Positions 19,328-29,882 of a DNA stretch of 64,000 nt are shown here, in pieces. The position numbers were made by a program, and so were the translations under genes. Position 1 is the stretch's first letter, and every line of letters starts with the position of its first letter. Origin of the DNA: Trichomonas vaginalis G3 (lineage: Eukaryota; Parabasalia; Trichomonadida; Trichomonadidae); the NCBI RefSeq assembly GCF_026262505.1, contig NC_067204.1, positions 12,728,522-12,792,521 of the forward strand. Reading direction: 5' to 3'. The notes under the pieces are model-generated. The model saw only the letters and a program-made list of their open reading frames with translations. It was not told the DNA's origin and did not search any database.

Positions 19328-20134
19328 TGTCAACAACGAGAACACAACAACAGTTATAGGTCCAGAAGCTATAAATTGAAGAATATGAGTGGGTTCAGTT
19401 TAACAAACAACTCCGTCTCATTCGTTCAGTCAAAGACGATATGTACCAAATGCAAAGTATTTTGACAGCATGTTTTTGCTCCAGAATACTAAGAAACCCA
19501 CAAGACTGGTTAAACGGAAACCAAAGCACACAAGAACTATTAAATGAAGCTGAAAATTCGACCTACGGATTTTTCGTAGTCGCAAACCTCGATAGGGAAA
19601 ACAACGCCAGTCGCCTAAAAAACTCATGAAAACCAGTGAAAACAGCGATAGGTAAAAACCCCAGTCGCCAAAAACTCTATGAAAATCGTGGAAAATTGCC
19701 AAAACGGTTTGAGAGGATATTATGTACCATAGACTTCTTGTAAATGCTGTTGCAATGTGGGCTTCGCCTCGTTTATGCTTGGTATATTTACAGACTCTCT
19801 TGACGAAATTCATAGACAAGAACGTGAAGAGCTAGAGAACAAGCTTGAAGCAAAAGACAAAAGCGTTCAGAAAAGAATACCACGTTCGTACCAAAAGGTA
19901 AGGAAAAGAACTATAAGTATATGATTTATACTGAAGAGATGGAAAATGAAGAAGACAGAGATATGGTTATGTTGCATTTAGTCAGAAAGAAACAACAAAA
20001 GCTTTTACGACCTTGCTAAAGATTTACAAATCTGACAGAAATTGGTTTATCCGCGAAAACTTTACCGATTTCAATGACCCCAAATGAAGATGTGAAGCAA
20101 ATAGTTCAAGATAACGTTACCTCAGACACACTAC
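19328..20134 (+). pseudogene. KilA-N gene remnant (copy B)
   Basis: Counterpart of 6,283 to about 7,075. Broken many times. The similarity to copy A ends at the junction with copy C near 20,134. Confidence 0.6.
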
Positions 20135-20159
20135 AGAGTTCATGACATTGAAACACTTA

Positions 20160-20575
20160 TGTCAAAAGTTTTATATCTTAACTATACAAATGTTTTCAAA
20201 GAGGACATAGAAAAAATATATTGAGGGTATAGAGTTTGTGAGATGTCATTGGACAGAGTTGTATGAAAAATATAAAGACAAGGAAAATGTTTTCTTTATA
20301 GTGGACCCGCCGTTCTATAACACATGGGATTTTCAATACCAAGTAGACTGGACTTTGAGAGACTCTTTAGAAACTTTTAGACGTTTTAACATAACCATCC
20401 ATGCTTTTACTTTACATCCGATAAAAGTGGCTTGGAAACCGTTATGAGATGGTTAGAGGACATACATGACTATGAGTTTATATATGACAAGATAGAATAT
20501 GAGAGAGGTCCTATAAACTGGAGAAAGTGTCATAACAAAGAAATTTTACTAGTAAGTAAATGTGGTTTGAAATAG
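20160..20575 (+). pseudogene. DNA adenine methyltransferase-like remnant
   Basis: A segment reading KENVFFIVDPPFYNTWDF looks like motif IV (DPPY/F) of D12/Dam-class N6-adenine methyltransferases, followed by a helix-rich stretch (LRDSLETFRRFNITIH) expected after it. The downstream part ends in a basic NKEILLVSK-like strand. It is broken and its start side lies at the copy B/C junction. Methyltransferases are known accessory genes of virus-like elements. The identification rests on one motif. Confidence 0.45.
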
Positions 20576-20693
20576 GACTACTTGTTTTAGGTTTTTTCCA
20601 TTGTGTGTCATTTACTTATTTGACGTGGCAGAAAGATATAGAGAATATGAAGATGAACCAATGCCTGCAAATGTTCAGTATATGTACTCGTAA
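20560..20693 (+). CDS. Small membrane protein (Polinton)
   Basis: ATG at 20,560 begins a hydrophobic segment (MWFEIGLLVLGFFHCVSF) long enough to cross a membrane once, followed by a short charged tail. It overlaps the end of the methyltransferase-like remnant. I recognise no family. Short membrane proteins are usual among virion or lysis genes of such elements. Confidence 0.35.
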
Positions 20694-20717
20694 GAGATAT
20701 TTTTATCTAATATTAAA

Positions 20718-21081
20718 ATGGACGCACAGAACTTAGCGAATGCACAGCAACCTGGACAACCAAACCCAGAGAATATTCCAAATGAAGTTAGAATACAAAC
20801 TGCAATGGCAAAACTATGGTCAAGTGCCAACAGATGTACAAATGCAAACTGCCATGTCAAATGACGCTGCGTTAGGCTTACCACCATGGTATGCAAATAT
20901 GAGATGGAAAGAGTTTTATACAAACCCTGAAGTGGGATATAAACAACTCTATGCAGATGACGCGAACACAGGAGTTGACCCAGAATATGTTTTCTACCAG
21001 AGGAGAAACAGAATGTATGAGCTCCAGTTAAAGAATGCTATGGAACTCAACAGGAAACGTAAGAGACTAGGCGGACATTAG
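20718..21081 (+). pseudogene. Small conserved-looking Polinton gene (about 110 aa)
   Basis: ATG at 20,718 follows a T-rich leader. It begins with a Gln/Asn/Pro-rich stretch and then has a compact region with GLPPWYANMRWKEFY and DPEYVFYQRRNRMYELQ, ending RKRKRLGGH. The basic C-terminus and position next to amphipathic virion-type genes suggest a minor virion protein. It looks lightly broken. Unknown family. Confidence 0.45.
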
Positions 21082-21099
21082 ATTTTTACATATAGTAAA

Positions 21100-21370
21100 A
21101 TGGGTTTCTTCAGTAAGATAGGAAACTTCTTTCGAAATGTTGGAAGAGGTATATGGAATGGAATAAAAACCGTAGGAAGAGGAATTGGAACGGTGTCAAA
21201 AATATTGGTAAAAGAGTAGGTCAGTTCGTTGGTATTATACCTAAAGACCCTGAACCAGAAGAACAAGCTCCTGTTATACAACAGCCTGAACCTGCACCAC
21301 AGTCTAGTTTGGCAACCAAATCCAACACCTCAACCGTATTAAAAAATCATATTTTTACCGTTCGATAGTA
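21100..21370 (+). pseudogene. Amphipathic Gly-rich small protein (virion type)
   Basis: Begins MGFFSKIGNFFRNVGRGIW, an amphipathic Gly/Phe helix like membrane-active minor capsid peptides (adenovirus protein VI is one known example of the type). Pro/Glu/Gln-rich sequence follows. Looks lightly broken. The role is inferred from composition only. Confidence 0.4.
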
Positions 21371-21382
21371 GTTGTATATGAA

Positions 21383-22194
21383 CTAAGTTCTAAGAAAACG
21401 CTGGTATAATGGAATTATTCTCTTTCTTCCATCTGTAGTAAACCATACTTGAAAGTCTGAAATACTTCCACTCGGCGGTTCATATAGCTTTGTAGGTTTT
21501 TCGTAAAAGTCGTTTGCCAAGCATAAAAAAGAGTTTTGTGCACCAGAAAATGAAGCATGAACTATAATAGCATCTGAGTCGAAAACATTTTCATATGTTC
21601 CATTAGGGTTTTCGACTTCATAAAAGTTCGGGTGTACTGGATATTCTGCAGGCTGATTTAACATCCTCAAAAATCTATACCATGCCAAGTTGTTATATTT
21701 TGTAGAAATATAAACGTCTTCTCCAAGGTCTTCTATTCCTATTGATTTTAACAGTTGCATTTTTCCTGTCATATATAATATCGAGATGGTACTCTCCTTC
21801 GTCAATGTTGTACTGTTTTGCAATATTCGAGATAGATATCGTTTATTTTTTCTTGAAAAGCTTGAAGAGTTGTTTCTAAGTTTACAAGCAAATTCACTTG
21901 TAAAAGTTTTCCCTGTTCAAATTTTCTCATACGTACGTTTTTCTTTGTTATAGTATCGAACTTCAAAAGCGACCGTAAATGGGAAACCATGTATGGCTTC
22001 TGAAATGAACTTTCATTCTACGAAAGCCAATAGCTTTTGTGACGATGGGTCTCTTAACCATCTTAAGGGTAGTCAAAACGATAGCCTTCATGCTTTACGG
22101 TCTCTGTCTCAAACTTTTGACCGACATTAGTAAAAAGTTCATCTAATGGTTTAGTTGTAGCAACTCTTGAATTTTTCTTTTCTATTGGAAGCAT
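21383..22194 (-). pseudogene. Unknown Polinton gene (about 270 codons)
   Basis: ATG near 22,194 (MLPIEKKNSRVATTKPLDEL). The longest open part is 21,383-21,823, with VYISTKYNNLAWYRFLRML and SISDFQVWFTTDGRK, a beta-rich composition as in jelly-roll or spike proteins. Looks broken about two or three times. It faces the fibre gene divergently with about 20 bp between ATGs, which suggests a shared bidirectional promoter. Confidence 0.45.
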
Positions 22195-22212
22195 ATTTTA
22201 TCTAGAATAAAA

Positions 22213-23477
22213 ATGTCAAAGAAACAGCGTCTATGAGAGAAATACAACACAACCGACAACTCATTGTACAAGCTCTAAATAAGAACACAACAAACTTTTC
22301 AAACTATTCTAAGATATCTGAGTCATTGAAAGAAGGAAACTTAAAACTGACATTAAACCCAATGACAGACGAGTTTCTATTTCAAGACAGTAAGAACCAT
22401 ACTGTTGTATAAATCCAACAAAAGAACTTTAAACGAGAAACCTATAGATGAACTTCTTTTGAAAGCAGATATTGACAACAAAGCTGACAAAGAATATGTA
22501 GATGCAACAAGAGACTATATTCTCGCATGGACAGATAGAACATACCCACAAAAACATCATACACATAACATCTATGACGTAGATGAACTACCAGCAATGT
22601 TAGATGACAAAGCAGATAAAACATATGTTGACAATAAAATGTCAAGTGAAGTGACAAGAGCTGACAAAGAATATTCTAAAAAGACTCATACACATACCAT
22701 ATCTGATATTACAAACTTACAAGAAACCTTAAACAGGAAAAGTGACGTTGGACATACACACGATTTCTTCGCAACTGTTGGTATAGAAAATATTGAAGGA
22801 ACGGTTGAAGAAACTGGTGGGGATGTATTAAATTGGAAACCTCCTAACTTTCCACAAGGTTTAACATCGGAAGAAGACATAACAACGATGAGATACATTA
22901 GATGTAGAAATGTCTATGTCATGGAGGATGAAAACAAAGTTAAATTCACTGCTCAAGATTTATATGATAAAAAGCTGACAAAACATATGTTAACGATGAG
23001 TTAGATAAAAAAGCTGACAAAACAGAGCTTCAAACGTTAAAGACAGAAATACTTCAAACAGTATATCCTATAGGCTATTTATACGTCAATGAACTCTACC
23101 AGACCAGAAAGTTCTGGTTTTGGAACTTGGACTCAAATAGTCGACAGGTTTTTGTATTGTGCAAACTCTTCAAAGGAAACAGGTGGAAGTAAAACGATTT
23201 CAGGTGAAAATTTACCTGCACACAGTCACTACATAAATTTAAGTACATCTCAAGCAGGTTGGCATAAGCATAGAATTTTGGGATTGGTCAGGAATGAAAA
23301 AGGTAAAGGATATGATGTTAAAGACGACGTTAAGTTTGCTATAAATTGTTACTGGAGTGACACTCAGGGAGAGGAAACCATACACATCGCGTTTCAGGAT
23401 ATACGCAAACAACGGGACAAAGTAAAGACTACATGCCACCTTACATGACAGTTTACGCATGGTATAGAATTGCTTAG
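22213..23477 (+). pseudogene. Phage-type tail-fibre-like protein gene
   Basis: The middle contains repeated KADKxYVDxx units (KADIDNKADKEYVDA, DDKADKTYVDNKM), each followed by a His-rich KTHTHTISDI-type turn. This is the fibre-repeat architecture of phage tail fibres and trimeric adhesins. The end resembles a phage tail-collar domain: GGSKTISGENLPAHSHYI then GWHKHRI. By analogy this would be a trimeric receptor-binding fibre of the Polinton virion. Looks broken about three times here and much more in copy B. Confidence 0.65.
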
Positions 23478-24431
23478 TCGTCATTTTCAACTTCTTTAGC
23501 ATATTCGTCAGGAGTTGTCTTATATTTGTTAGGAACTGTCTTTGAAAGTATACCACCTTGAACTTTGACAAGTTTGAAACGAGGTCTGACAATAGTAGTT
23601 TTATCTTCTGCTTGCAGTCTGTACATTTTGCCATGTTTGCCTAAAACTTCATAATATTCTCTTGTATACTTTCTTCTATTTTTACGAACACGAATGCGAG
23701 TACCTGTCGAGTTCCCATTGTTGTCATAGTCAATAGTATTTTCATATGGGTCGCGTTTAGGTATTTCTATTTTTACTTTGTCACCTTTCTTAAGTTTGAA
23801 GCCTGGCATTCTTTCTTGTTTGTCTCTTTTGACTAAACTATTAAATATATAGTCTTTCTCTAAGTCGGGTTGTTTTTCATTTCTTCGGGGGAGTGGTTTC
23901 CCAAACCTTTTTGTTTACGGCTATTGTAAATATTTAAAACTTGTCTCATCTTTGCCATGGAGAAGTGTCTATATTTGTCGTCATATGACATTTCATTACT
24001 TCACCACCTTGTGGTTGGTTTAAGTCTCTTAAGATTTTTATACAACTGTCAATGACACCAAGAGCAGAATGGTTTTGGTCGACAATGAAATATTGGTTTA
24101 CATTTTTTGAACGCAGATAGTTTTTAATATCGTCTGATTTGAAAGAACTTTCACAGTCAGATGTCAGTTTTGTTGGATGGTATTTGTCAACGAATATTGT
24201 CAAAGCAGTTTTCACATCTAAAATATTTTTGGACTGTAATGGTATGGCTTCACAGTATCTTGTGTTTTGACCGACAAATATTAGCCAGTATGGTGGTCCA
24301 TCTTCTCTATACCTCGGAATGTTTTCCAAGATATCCATAAACCAAGCATTTGGTGTTGAACTAAAGATTTTTATCATGAGTGCTTTCTTTGTTGCTTTAG
24401 AAACATAGGGGTCCTTGTTTGGATTCGTCAT
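23474..24431 (-). pseudogene. Polinton integrase (rve/DDE, retroviral type)
   Basis: ATG at 24,431. The core is 23,946-24,431: AWFMDILENIPRY (first Asp strand), YWLIFVGQNTRYCEAIPL, LTSDCESSF (second Asp) and NHSALGVIDSC, the usual end of Maverick integrase cores. The 23,474-23,809 part (KLKKGDKVKIEIPKRDPY) has the composition of the SH3-like C-terminal DNA-binding domain. It would insert the element into the chromosome. Looks broken once or twice. It converges on the fibre gene. Confidence 0.75.
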
Positions 24432-24448
24432 TTTTTACCCTATAAGAA

Positions 24449-24849
24449 ATGGGTTTATTTGGCGCATTAGCAGGAGTTGCATCCAGATTTTTGCCCGCAG
24501 TGGGAACAATAGCAGAGGTGCATTTGGAATTGGAAGGAAGATTTTGAGTACATTAGGTATACTGAAAGAGAAAGCACAACCTATTATACAAACTGTACAG
24601 AAAGGTTGGGATGTAGCACGAGATGCAGCAAATCTTATTCCAAATCCTGAAACAAGAGGAAAAGTTCAAGGATGGATGGACAATGTAGGAAGACAAGCAG
24701 GAAACTACTATAACAAAGCAAATGACTACTATAACCAAGCAGGGCACTATATGGACCAAGGTGAAAGATTCTTTAACAGAGGATATAACCATGCACAACA
24801 GTGGGTAAACAACAACCAACCGCAACCGCCTCAAACGTGGGGAATGTAA
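24449..24849 (+). pseudogene. Small Asn/Gln/Tyr-rich virion-type protein
   Basis: ATG near 24,449 (MGLFGALAGVASRFLPAVG), a hydrophobic Gly/Ala start like membrane-active minor virion proteins. The body has VQKGWDVARDAANLIPNP and a repeat of NxYYNxAG residues before a Pro/Gln end. It is divergent from the integrase by about 18 bp. Looks broken about once. Function is inferred only from composition. Confidence 0.45.
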
Positions 24850-24867
24850 ATTTTTTACTGAGATGAA

Positions 24868-25023
24868 ATGAACAATACAGCATTGAGACAAATGGGTTCA
24901 AGATGGATTTGTCGACTTCCAGCAGTTACACAACCACGTGTTTGTCAAGTTCTTCCTATACCTCAGGAAGTTTTAGACCGACTTAAAAAACCTAAACAAC
25001 CAGTTGAAAACAAACCAAACTAA
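24868..25023 (+). CDS. Small 51-aa Polinton ORF
   Basis: ATG-to-TAA frame beginning MNNTALRQMGSRWICRLPAV, preceded by TTTTTTACTGAGATGAA. The next gene has exactly the same pre-ATG string, which supports both starts. No family recognised. A counterpart is visible but degraded in copy B (about 12,370-12,535). Confidence 0.45.
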   Translation: MNNTALRQMGSRWICRLPAVTQPRVCQVLPIPQEVLDRLKKPKQPVENKPN

Positions 25024-25042
25024 AATTTTTTACTGAGATGAA

Positions 25043-25625
25043 ATGACCGAAGAAGTTGAAACGGTAGATTTGACACCACAAACAAAAAGTTCAGAACCAT
25101 TGTCAAAACCTGTCAAAGAACTTACAGATGAAGAGAAAAATTCAATAATAGAAAGTGCCAGGTCTGGAAATACAAACCCTAACTACAAAGTCACTTTTCA
25201 TAGAAATGGAACGGCTAGTATCTCAAAAAAGAAACAGACTCTCACAAATAAAATATTGAAGTCTGAAGGAGCTTTCGAGACAACAGATGGAAAAGTTTAC
25301 TTCACTGACCAACAGTTCATTATAGAACATCTCATTGACTTAGAGTCGAAATATTCTAAACTTTACAACAAACACAAAAAGTTGAAAGGAAAACAAAAAC
25401 AAATGGCATATGATATTTATGAAGATGTTGACGACACAACCATACCTGCAAGTGAGGTAAAGTCAGAGGAACCGAAAAGTGACGAAAAACCGATAGAAGA
25501 AGAAGCCAAAAACTGAAGATAAACCAAAACCAAAGTTTAGTTTCCAAACTAAACCAAGTCAACCTTCATTAGCTGGTATGGGTTGGCGTCAAAGACTTAT
25601 GGCAGCAGGCGGTTATGTAAAGTAA
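25043..25625 (+). pseudogene. Conserved pre-polymerase ORF (copy C)
   Basis: Starts MTEEVETVDLTPQTKSS. It has a segment that reads as a coiled coil (LIDLESKYSKLYNKHKKLKG), an acidic stretch and the conserved tail GMGWRQRLMAAGGYVK just before the polymerase. It looks broken about once. In copy A the end of the same gene is at 1-221. Unknown function. Confidence 0.6.
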
Positions 25626-25655
25626 AGAAAAAAATATTTTTTTATTTTTATAAAA

Positions 25656-27800
25656 ATGCCCCCATATAGAATGGATAGAAAATCTGCTAGAATAAAAGCA
25701 GAGTTAGAAAGATATGGTTGGAAAGTTTCGAAAATTTAAATATAGGAAGGGAAGACCCATAAAAGTCTATGACAAATTGTCTGGTCTTCGCTACGAAATG
25801 GACTTGGAAACAGCACGCGCAAATTATCCAAACAGACTAGAGAGGTTAGAAGAAGAACGTCTTATGGACATGCCTTTCGATGTTAGTGAACCTCAAGTTG
25901 AAGGACACGACGGCTTTGCCAGATTCTACTGGAAACATGACGAACAATTGCATCCTTTGAGAAGGAAAAAAGGAAAAGGTGAAGACACATGCTCCCATGG
26001 AAAGAACAAGATATGCATATGAAAAGTACGTGAAGTTAGAAGTCAAATTACATCTGGTCGAACCTTTACAGTAAACTTTGACGAAGGAAAGAACAAAGAA
26101 GGCTTCATGGGAGTACTTGCTGCAATTCAAGACGGAAATAAGAAAGGATACAATCTCAGACTAACCGTAACAGATTTGGACGGTCACATTTACTATGCAC
26201 ATGGCAATGTCACAACAGCTGCAATGCTTCTTGACGCTTTCAAGACTACAAAGAGAGAACAAATGGTTGACTCCGACTCAGACATTTTGAATGCAATTGA
26301 AGGAATTGCAAGTGTAAGTTCGAATGGTACCAACCTAACCCTCAAGCAGTCAGACAACATGCTGGATACTTCCCGTTCATAAATAAGTCTGACATTGACT
26401 TGACAAGGTATGGAATTTACAATTCAATTGAAACAATTGTCAATGAACCTTGTATTCTTACATGTCTCAGGAACTCTGGTCTTGTTACAGATGAGAAGAT
26501 GAAGTATCTTGAGTCATGTGTGAAGACAAGGTACATTCTCAGAGGTCAATTGGCAAAAATTGCACCGTTGGCAAATGTCAATATCCGAGTCAACATACCT
26601 ACAGCTAAAGGTTCTTCACATGACGACTATGTTGTTGACAAAGACTTACCATGGTTGAAGATTGCAATTGTCCACAACCACTTCATGTTGAACGAAAGTC
26701 TTACAAACCCATTGTTCGGAAAAGGCAAGTGCAACATTGTCAGAGCTGTAAACATTCTTTTCGAGAAAGGTTTGTTGGAACCAATTCCAGATGACAAGCT
26801 GACAGAAACTTTTGTACCAAAAGACGAAACAAACTTTTCATTGTTAGCAAGACCAAAAGTTGTTCCAGACAAAGTTCTAGTACAAAAGAAGTACACAGTT
26901 CCAAAAGGAGTTGGATTGTTCGGATACCAACCTGAACCAGAAGAACTTCCAATGAGGTTGCAAGAACTTCAAGATGCTATAAACAAACTTCCATTGAGAC
27001 ATCCAATTGACGTCAAATTGTATTGGAGAGCATCTGAGTTAGGTCAGAAGGTTTTATATGAAACAGGTTGCTTCGACGATGTTTATGAGATAACAGGCGA
27101 AGTTTCTCAGAAGATAAGAGACTCACTTGAATTTCCACGAACTGGACCCATTGGTTGCGACAAGTTCGACTCATGAAAAGATATACTATGTCGACCTTAA
27201 CGCTGCGTACATGAGGTTCGTCCAATATATCCCGACTGGAATTCCAAACGAAGATGGTGAGTTCCCAGGAAGGAACTATACAGTTGGAAAAGTCATACAA
27301 CAACTGTATGATATTAGGAAAGCTTCAAACCCCAAACTTGCAATGACACTCAAATTGCTTATGAATTCGACATGGGGATATTCCATTAAGAAACCTCAAG
27401 AGATGAAGAGTAAACATTATGAGAAGGTCGACAACTTTGTTGAAAGGTTTTCTCCTTTTGTTTTGAAGTACGAATTCACTCAAGGTCAAAGTGGCTTAGT
27501 AACCACATTAAAACCTATTGTCGAACATTGGTCTACCCTCAGTTCGCAAAGGCAGTCCTTGACAACTACAACAAATTCTTCTCCGAAGTCAAATCGAAAG
27601 TTGTGGTTTACTATGAGAACATTGACGCACTCATGACGAACGAAGAAGGCTACAACAAACTCATTGAAATGGGCATGGTCGGTGAAAAGATGGGTCAATT
27701 CAAATTGGACAAAATTTTCACCGAAGTTCATGTCCTCTCCAAGCGTAAGTACTGGGGCATACTTGAAGACGGCACAGAAATAAAACATTGCATGAAATAA
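25656..27800 (+). pseudogene. Type B DNA polymerase (copy C)
   Basis: Homologue of 253-2,406 with the same order of recognisable segments (YYVDLNAAYM, NSTWGYS, KRKYWGI) and scattered silent or conservative differences. It is broken about four or five times. The differences from copy A are few, so inactivation, if real, is recent. Confidence 0.82.
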
Positions 27801-28215
27801 AAAATTTTTATTCGAATTTGAATCGGACAGGTCGAGTTACACCATTCTTGGTCTCAAACTCATATATAACCTGTTTGTTTGTATTTTCGTCGACTATGAC
27901 ACGAGACACGAACATTGACCAAACGGACAAAAAGTGTCATTTCAGATGGTCCCGCAGCCAATCGCATTCGAGCACTTCGAAGAAGCCTTACGTTCCAAGG
28001 GAGAGGGTGTCTGGTGCAAGGCAGAGGTCATGAACTCTACGAGCAGTACATCCTCAATGCCTGGGAGGACAAATCGTCCTTGGATTGGCAATTCTACCAA
28101 CTCCTCTGGGACGACCTCCTACGCAACTGGGATGACGAAAGAGTCCAATTCAGAGGTCGGGAGCTAATTGTCCAAATTACCCTTAATTTAACCCACTTAA
28201 TGAACTAAACACCTA
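27801..28215. other. Accessory stretch with short unrecognised frames
   Basis: It contains a 35-codon minus-strand frame (27,808-27,915, MFVSRVIVDENTNKQ start) converging on the polymerase end, and plus-strand pieces from about 27,934 to 28,208 with a Trp/Glu-rich part (LDWQFYQLLWDDLLRNW). No equivalent exists in copy A between 2,407 and 2,466, so this and the following 1.7 kb are extra DNA in copy C. Confidence 0.45.
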
Positions 28216-28254
28216 AATTTACTCGGGGTTTCCCCCTAAAATAAAATTTTTTTA

Positions 28255-28604
28255 CTCTTAGAACCACTCGAGGTTCTCCTTACGGTTGTTGAGCTTGTCA
28301 CCGTCAATGTGTCTGACCCTCGTCTTCTTGTCTGGATTTGGAACCCATTGAATTGCGACAAGCTTGCCCATGGAGATTGAACCGCGATTCCGAAGGTAAG
28401 GTTCAAGTGTCCCAAGTTGTTGAGGACTGGGGTAAGAACCTTGCCTGTCTCCTTGTTGCGGATTTGGTATGGGTAGGGTTGGGAAATTTCGTAAGCGTCA
28501 TCGGCAACAAGGGTTGCCCAAACTTCCTCTTCTTCGTGTTTCTCTTCTTCCTCTTCTTCCTCTTCTTCTTCGTGTTTCTCTCTTCTTCCTCGACAATTCC
28601 TTCT
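28255..28604 (-). pseudogene. HNH endonuclease-like remnant
   Basis: A minus-strand segment reads HIDGDKLNNRKENLEWF, the signature of HNH homing-type nucleases with the NUMOD4/AP2-HNH arrangement. It is preceded by GSISMGKLVAIQWVPNP, typical of the region before that motif, and by a Glu-rich low-complexity stretch (about 28,530-28,600). It looks broken a few times. Such nucleases are frequent passengers in large DNA viruses and could favour spread of the segment they sit in. Confidence 0.6.
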
Positions 28605-28961
28605 TCAATTCTGTGTTCCACGAATTACGGTGTTGGAGGTTCTGTCCTTTCCGAGTACCTTCCAGATGGCGTCTATCTCTTCGAAGAAACGGTAGATGAG
28701 TCTGGCAAGGTCTCGGTTCTCTCTCGCGTAAATGCGCAAGGTTTCCGTCAAATCATTCAGGCATTTCTCATTGGAAGCTTGGTTCATGAGGACATCGGCT
28801 TTGAGCTTGGTCATCTCTTCCATAAGACTACTTTGGAGAGTCTTAACGGTGTTTGTCAGATGAGCTTTCAAATTCAAAATTTGAATTTGAACTGGGCGCT
28901 TGTCTGGCAACATTGAAAGGACATCTGCCATTGTGTTCGGCTTCGGTGCTTGTTCGGACAT
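28605..28961 (-). CDS. Coiled-coil protein upstream of HNH remnant
   Basis: ATG at 28,961 (MSEQAPKPNTMADVLSML). It is rich in Leu/Glu/Lys heptads (LKAHLTNTVKTLQSSLMEEM) and reads as a helical oligomerisation region. It lies directly ahead of the HNH-like segment on the same strand and may have been the front of the same gene. Unknown function. Confidence 0.45.
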   Translation of the reverse strand: MSEQAPKPNTMADVLSMLPDKRPVQIQILNLKAHLTNTVKTLQSSLMEEMTKLKADVLMNQASNEKCLNDLTETLRIYARENRDLARLIYRFFEEIDAIWKVLGKDRTSNTVIRGTQN

Positions 28962-28993
28962 CGAAAAAATGAAGTGGTTTGAGAATGACGGTT

Positions 28994-29389
28994 TTACTTC
29001 AAAAAGCTTGTTATGACGGTTAAGTCATACAACAAGTTTAAAATAATATCTTGTTCTTCTTCTGAACGTTTGTTGTCTCTTCCGATAAAAGTTTCGAACA
29101 TGAGAACCAAAAAACGTTTTTTGAGATTGCGGAAGAGTTCAGGCAAACGTTCATATTCTGGATATGTTGGGAGCAGTTCGAAACATCTGAGCTGACTTTC
29201 GGACAAAATTGGGACAATGTCAGAAAATTCATCTTTGGTCGGACTGCTTGAAGGTAAGTCCCTTACATGTAAGTAGCTCTGGTAAAGTCTTCTCATTTCT
29301 GCTAACTTTTGGAGTATAGCTTCGTAGTTTAGAAGTTTTAATTTTAATTGTCTTATTCCACTCTTTACTTCTAAACGGTAACTATCCAT
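28994..29389 (-). CDS. Unknown helical Polinton ORF
   Basis: A frame of 131 residues with Leu/Arg-rich helices (RQLKLKLLNYEAILQKLAEM; PELFRNLKKRFLVLMFETF). A second short minus-strand frame (about 29,425-29,577, starting MKQVKFVPHQSQW) lies upstream. I recognise neither. Both are unique to copy C. The base composition is slightly more G+C-rich than nearby Polinton genes. Confidence 0.4.
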   Translation of the reverse strand: MDSYRLEVKSGIRQLKLKLLNYEAILQKLAEMRRLYQSYLHVRDLPSSSPTKDEFSDIVPILSESQLRCFELLPTYPEYERLPELFRNLKKRFLVLMFETFIGRDNKRSEEEQDIILNLLYDLTVITSFLK

Positions 29390-29600
29390 GAGGTCAAGAG
29401 TAGCTTTGGTAGCTTTAAGTGGAGCTATCTGTTCCTTGACTCTGCAATTTTGGTTGCAATTGTGGTTTGAGCTCCTTCAAGTTCGCCGTCTATGTCGTTC
29501 TCAACGCCTTCAACCATGGCTTGAAACTCTTCATCGGTCCATTGAGATTGGTGTGGGACGAATTTAACTTGCTTCATTCAAAAAAGAAAAAAAAATGTTT

Positions 29601-29882
29601 TTACTCAAAGCGTGCCATATAGATGGCTATAAGAAACTTACCAGAAGGCTTCTTCTTCACATGAGTCTTCGGCAACTTGAGTTTTGTTGGAGTTGGGTCT
29701 GGAATTTCAATTCTCTCTCGAGCGCAACAACAGATGTCAGAATAACATTCCCCACTGTCTTTCTTGCCACCATAAATTGTGTATTGACCGAACTTGCATT
29801 TGCAGGAAGACCGGTCAATACAAGGTTCACAGTTGAAATAGTTGTACACAAACCTGTTGAGTACGAGTGTGAGTAAAAACAT
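29601..29882 (-). CDS. Small Cys-rich secreted- or membrane-type ORF
   Basis: It begins with a hydrophobic stretch (MFLLTLVLNRFVYNYF) and then has about ten cysteines, several in pairs (CEPCIDRSSCKCKFG, DICCCARER), followed by a basic Pro/Lys tail. A signal-like start plus a Cys-rich body suggests export or a metal-binding fold. No family recognised. It lies between two unrelated minus-strand genes and has no copy A counterpart. Confidence 0.4.
   Translation of the reverse strand: MFLLTLVLNRFVYNYFNCEPCIDRSSCKCKFGQYTIYGGKKDSGECYSDICCCARERIEIPDPTPTKLKLPKTHVKKKPSGKFLIAIYMARFE

Larger units (their letters stand above)
9576..20134. mobile_element. Polinton copy B (heavily broken or poorly sequenced)
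   Basis: Collinear with copy C from the fibre gene (near 22,636) to the polymerase, and with copy A from its left end to the KilA-N gene (near 7,075). It has the same minisatellite, 188-bp repeat, GIY-YIG and KilA-N genes as copy A. It carries dozens of breaks spread over every gene and repeat. These are mostly one-base gains and losses, often in homopolymers, with very few plain substitutions in the part shared with copy A. The first 3 kb is noisier still. Both ends are abrupt junctions. It ends within the KilA-N gene at about 20,134. Confidence 0.8.

Noticed and set aside
28338-28916. Long plus-strand frame across the HNH/coiled-coil region
   Set aside because: Mirror of the minus-strand genes. 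Its Phe/Leu-rich run is the complement of a Glu/Lys-rich tract.
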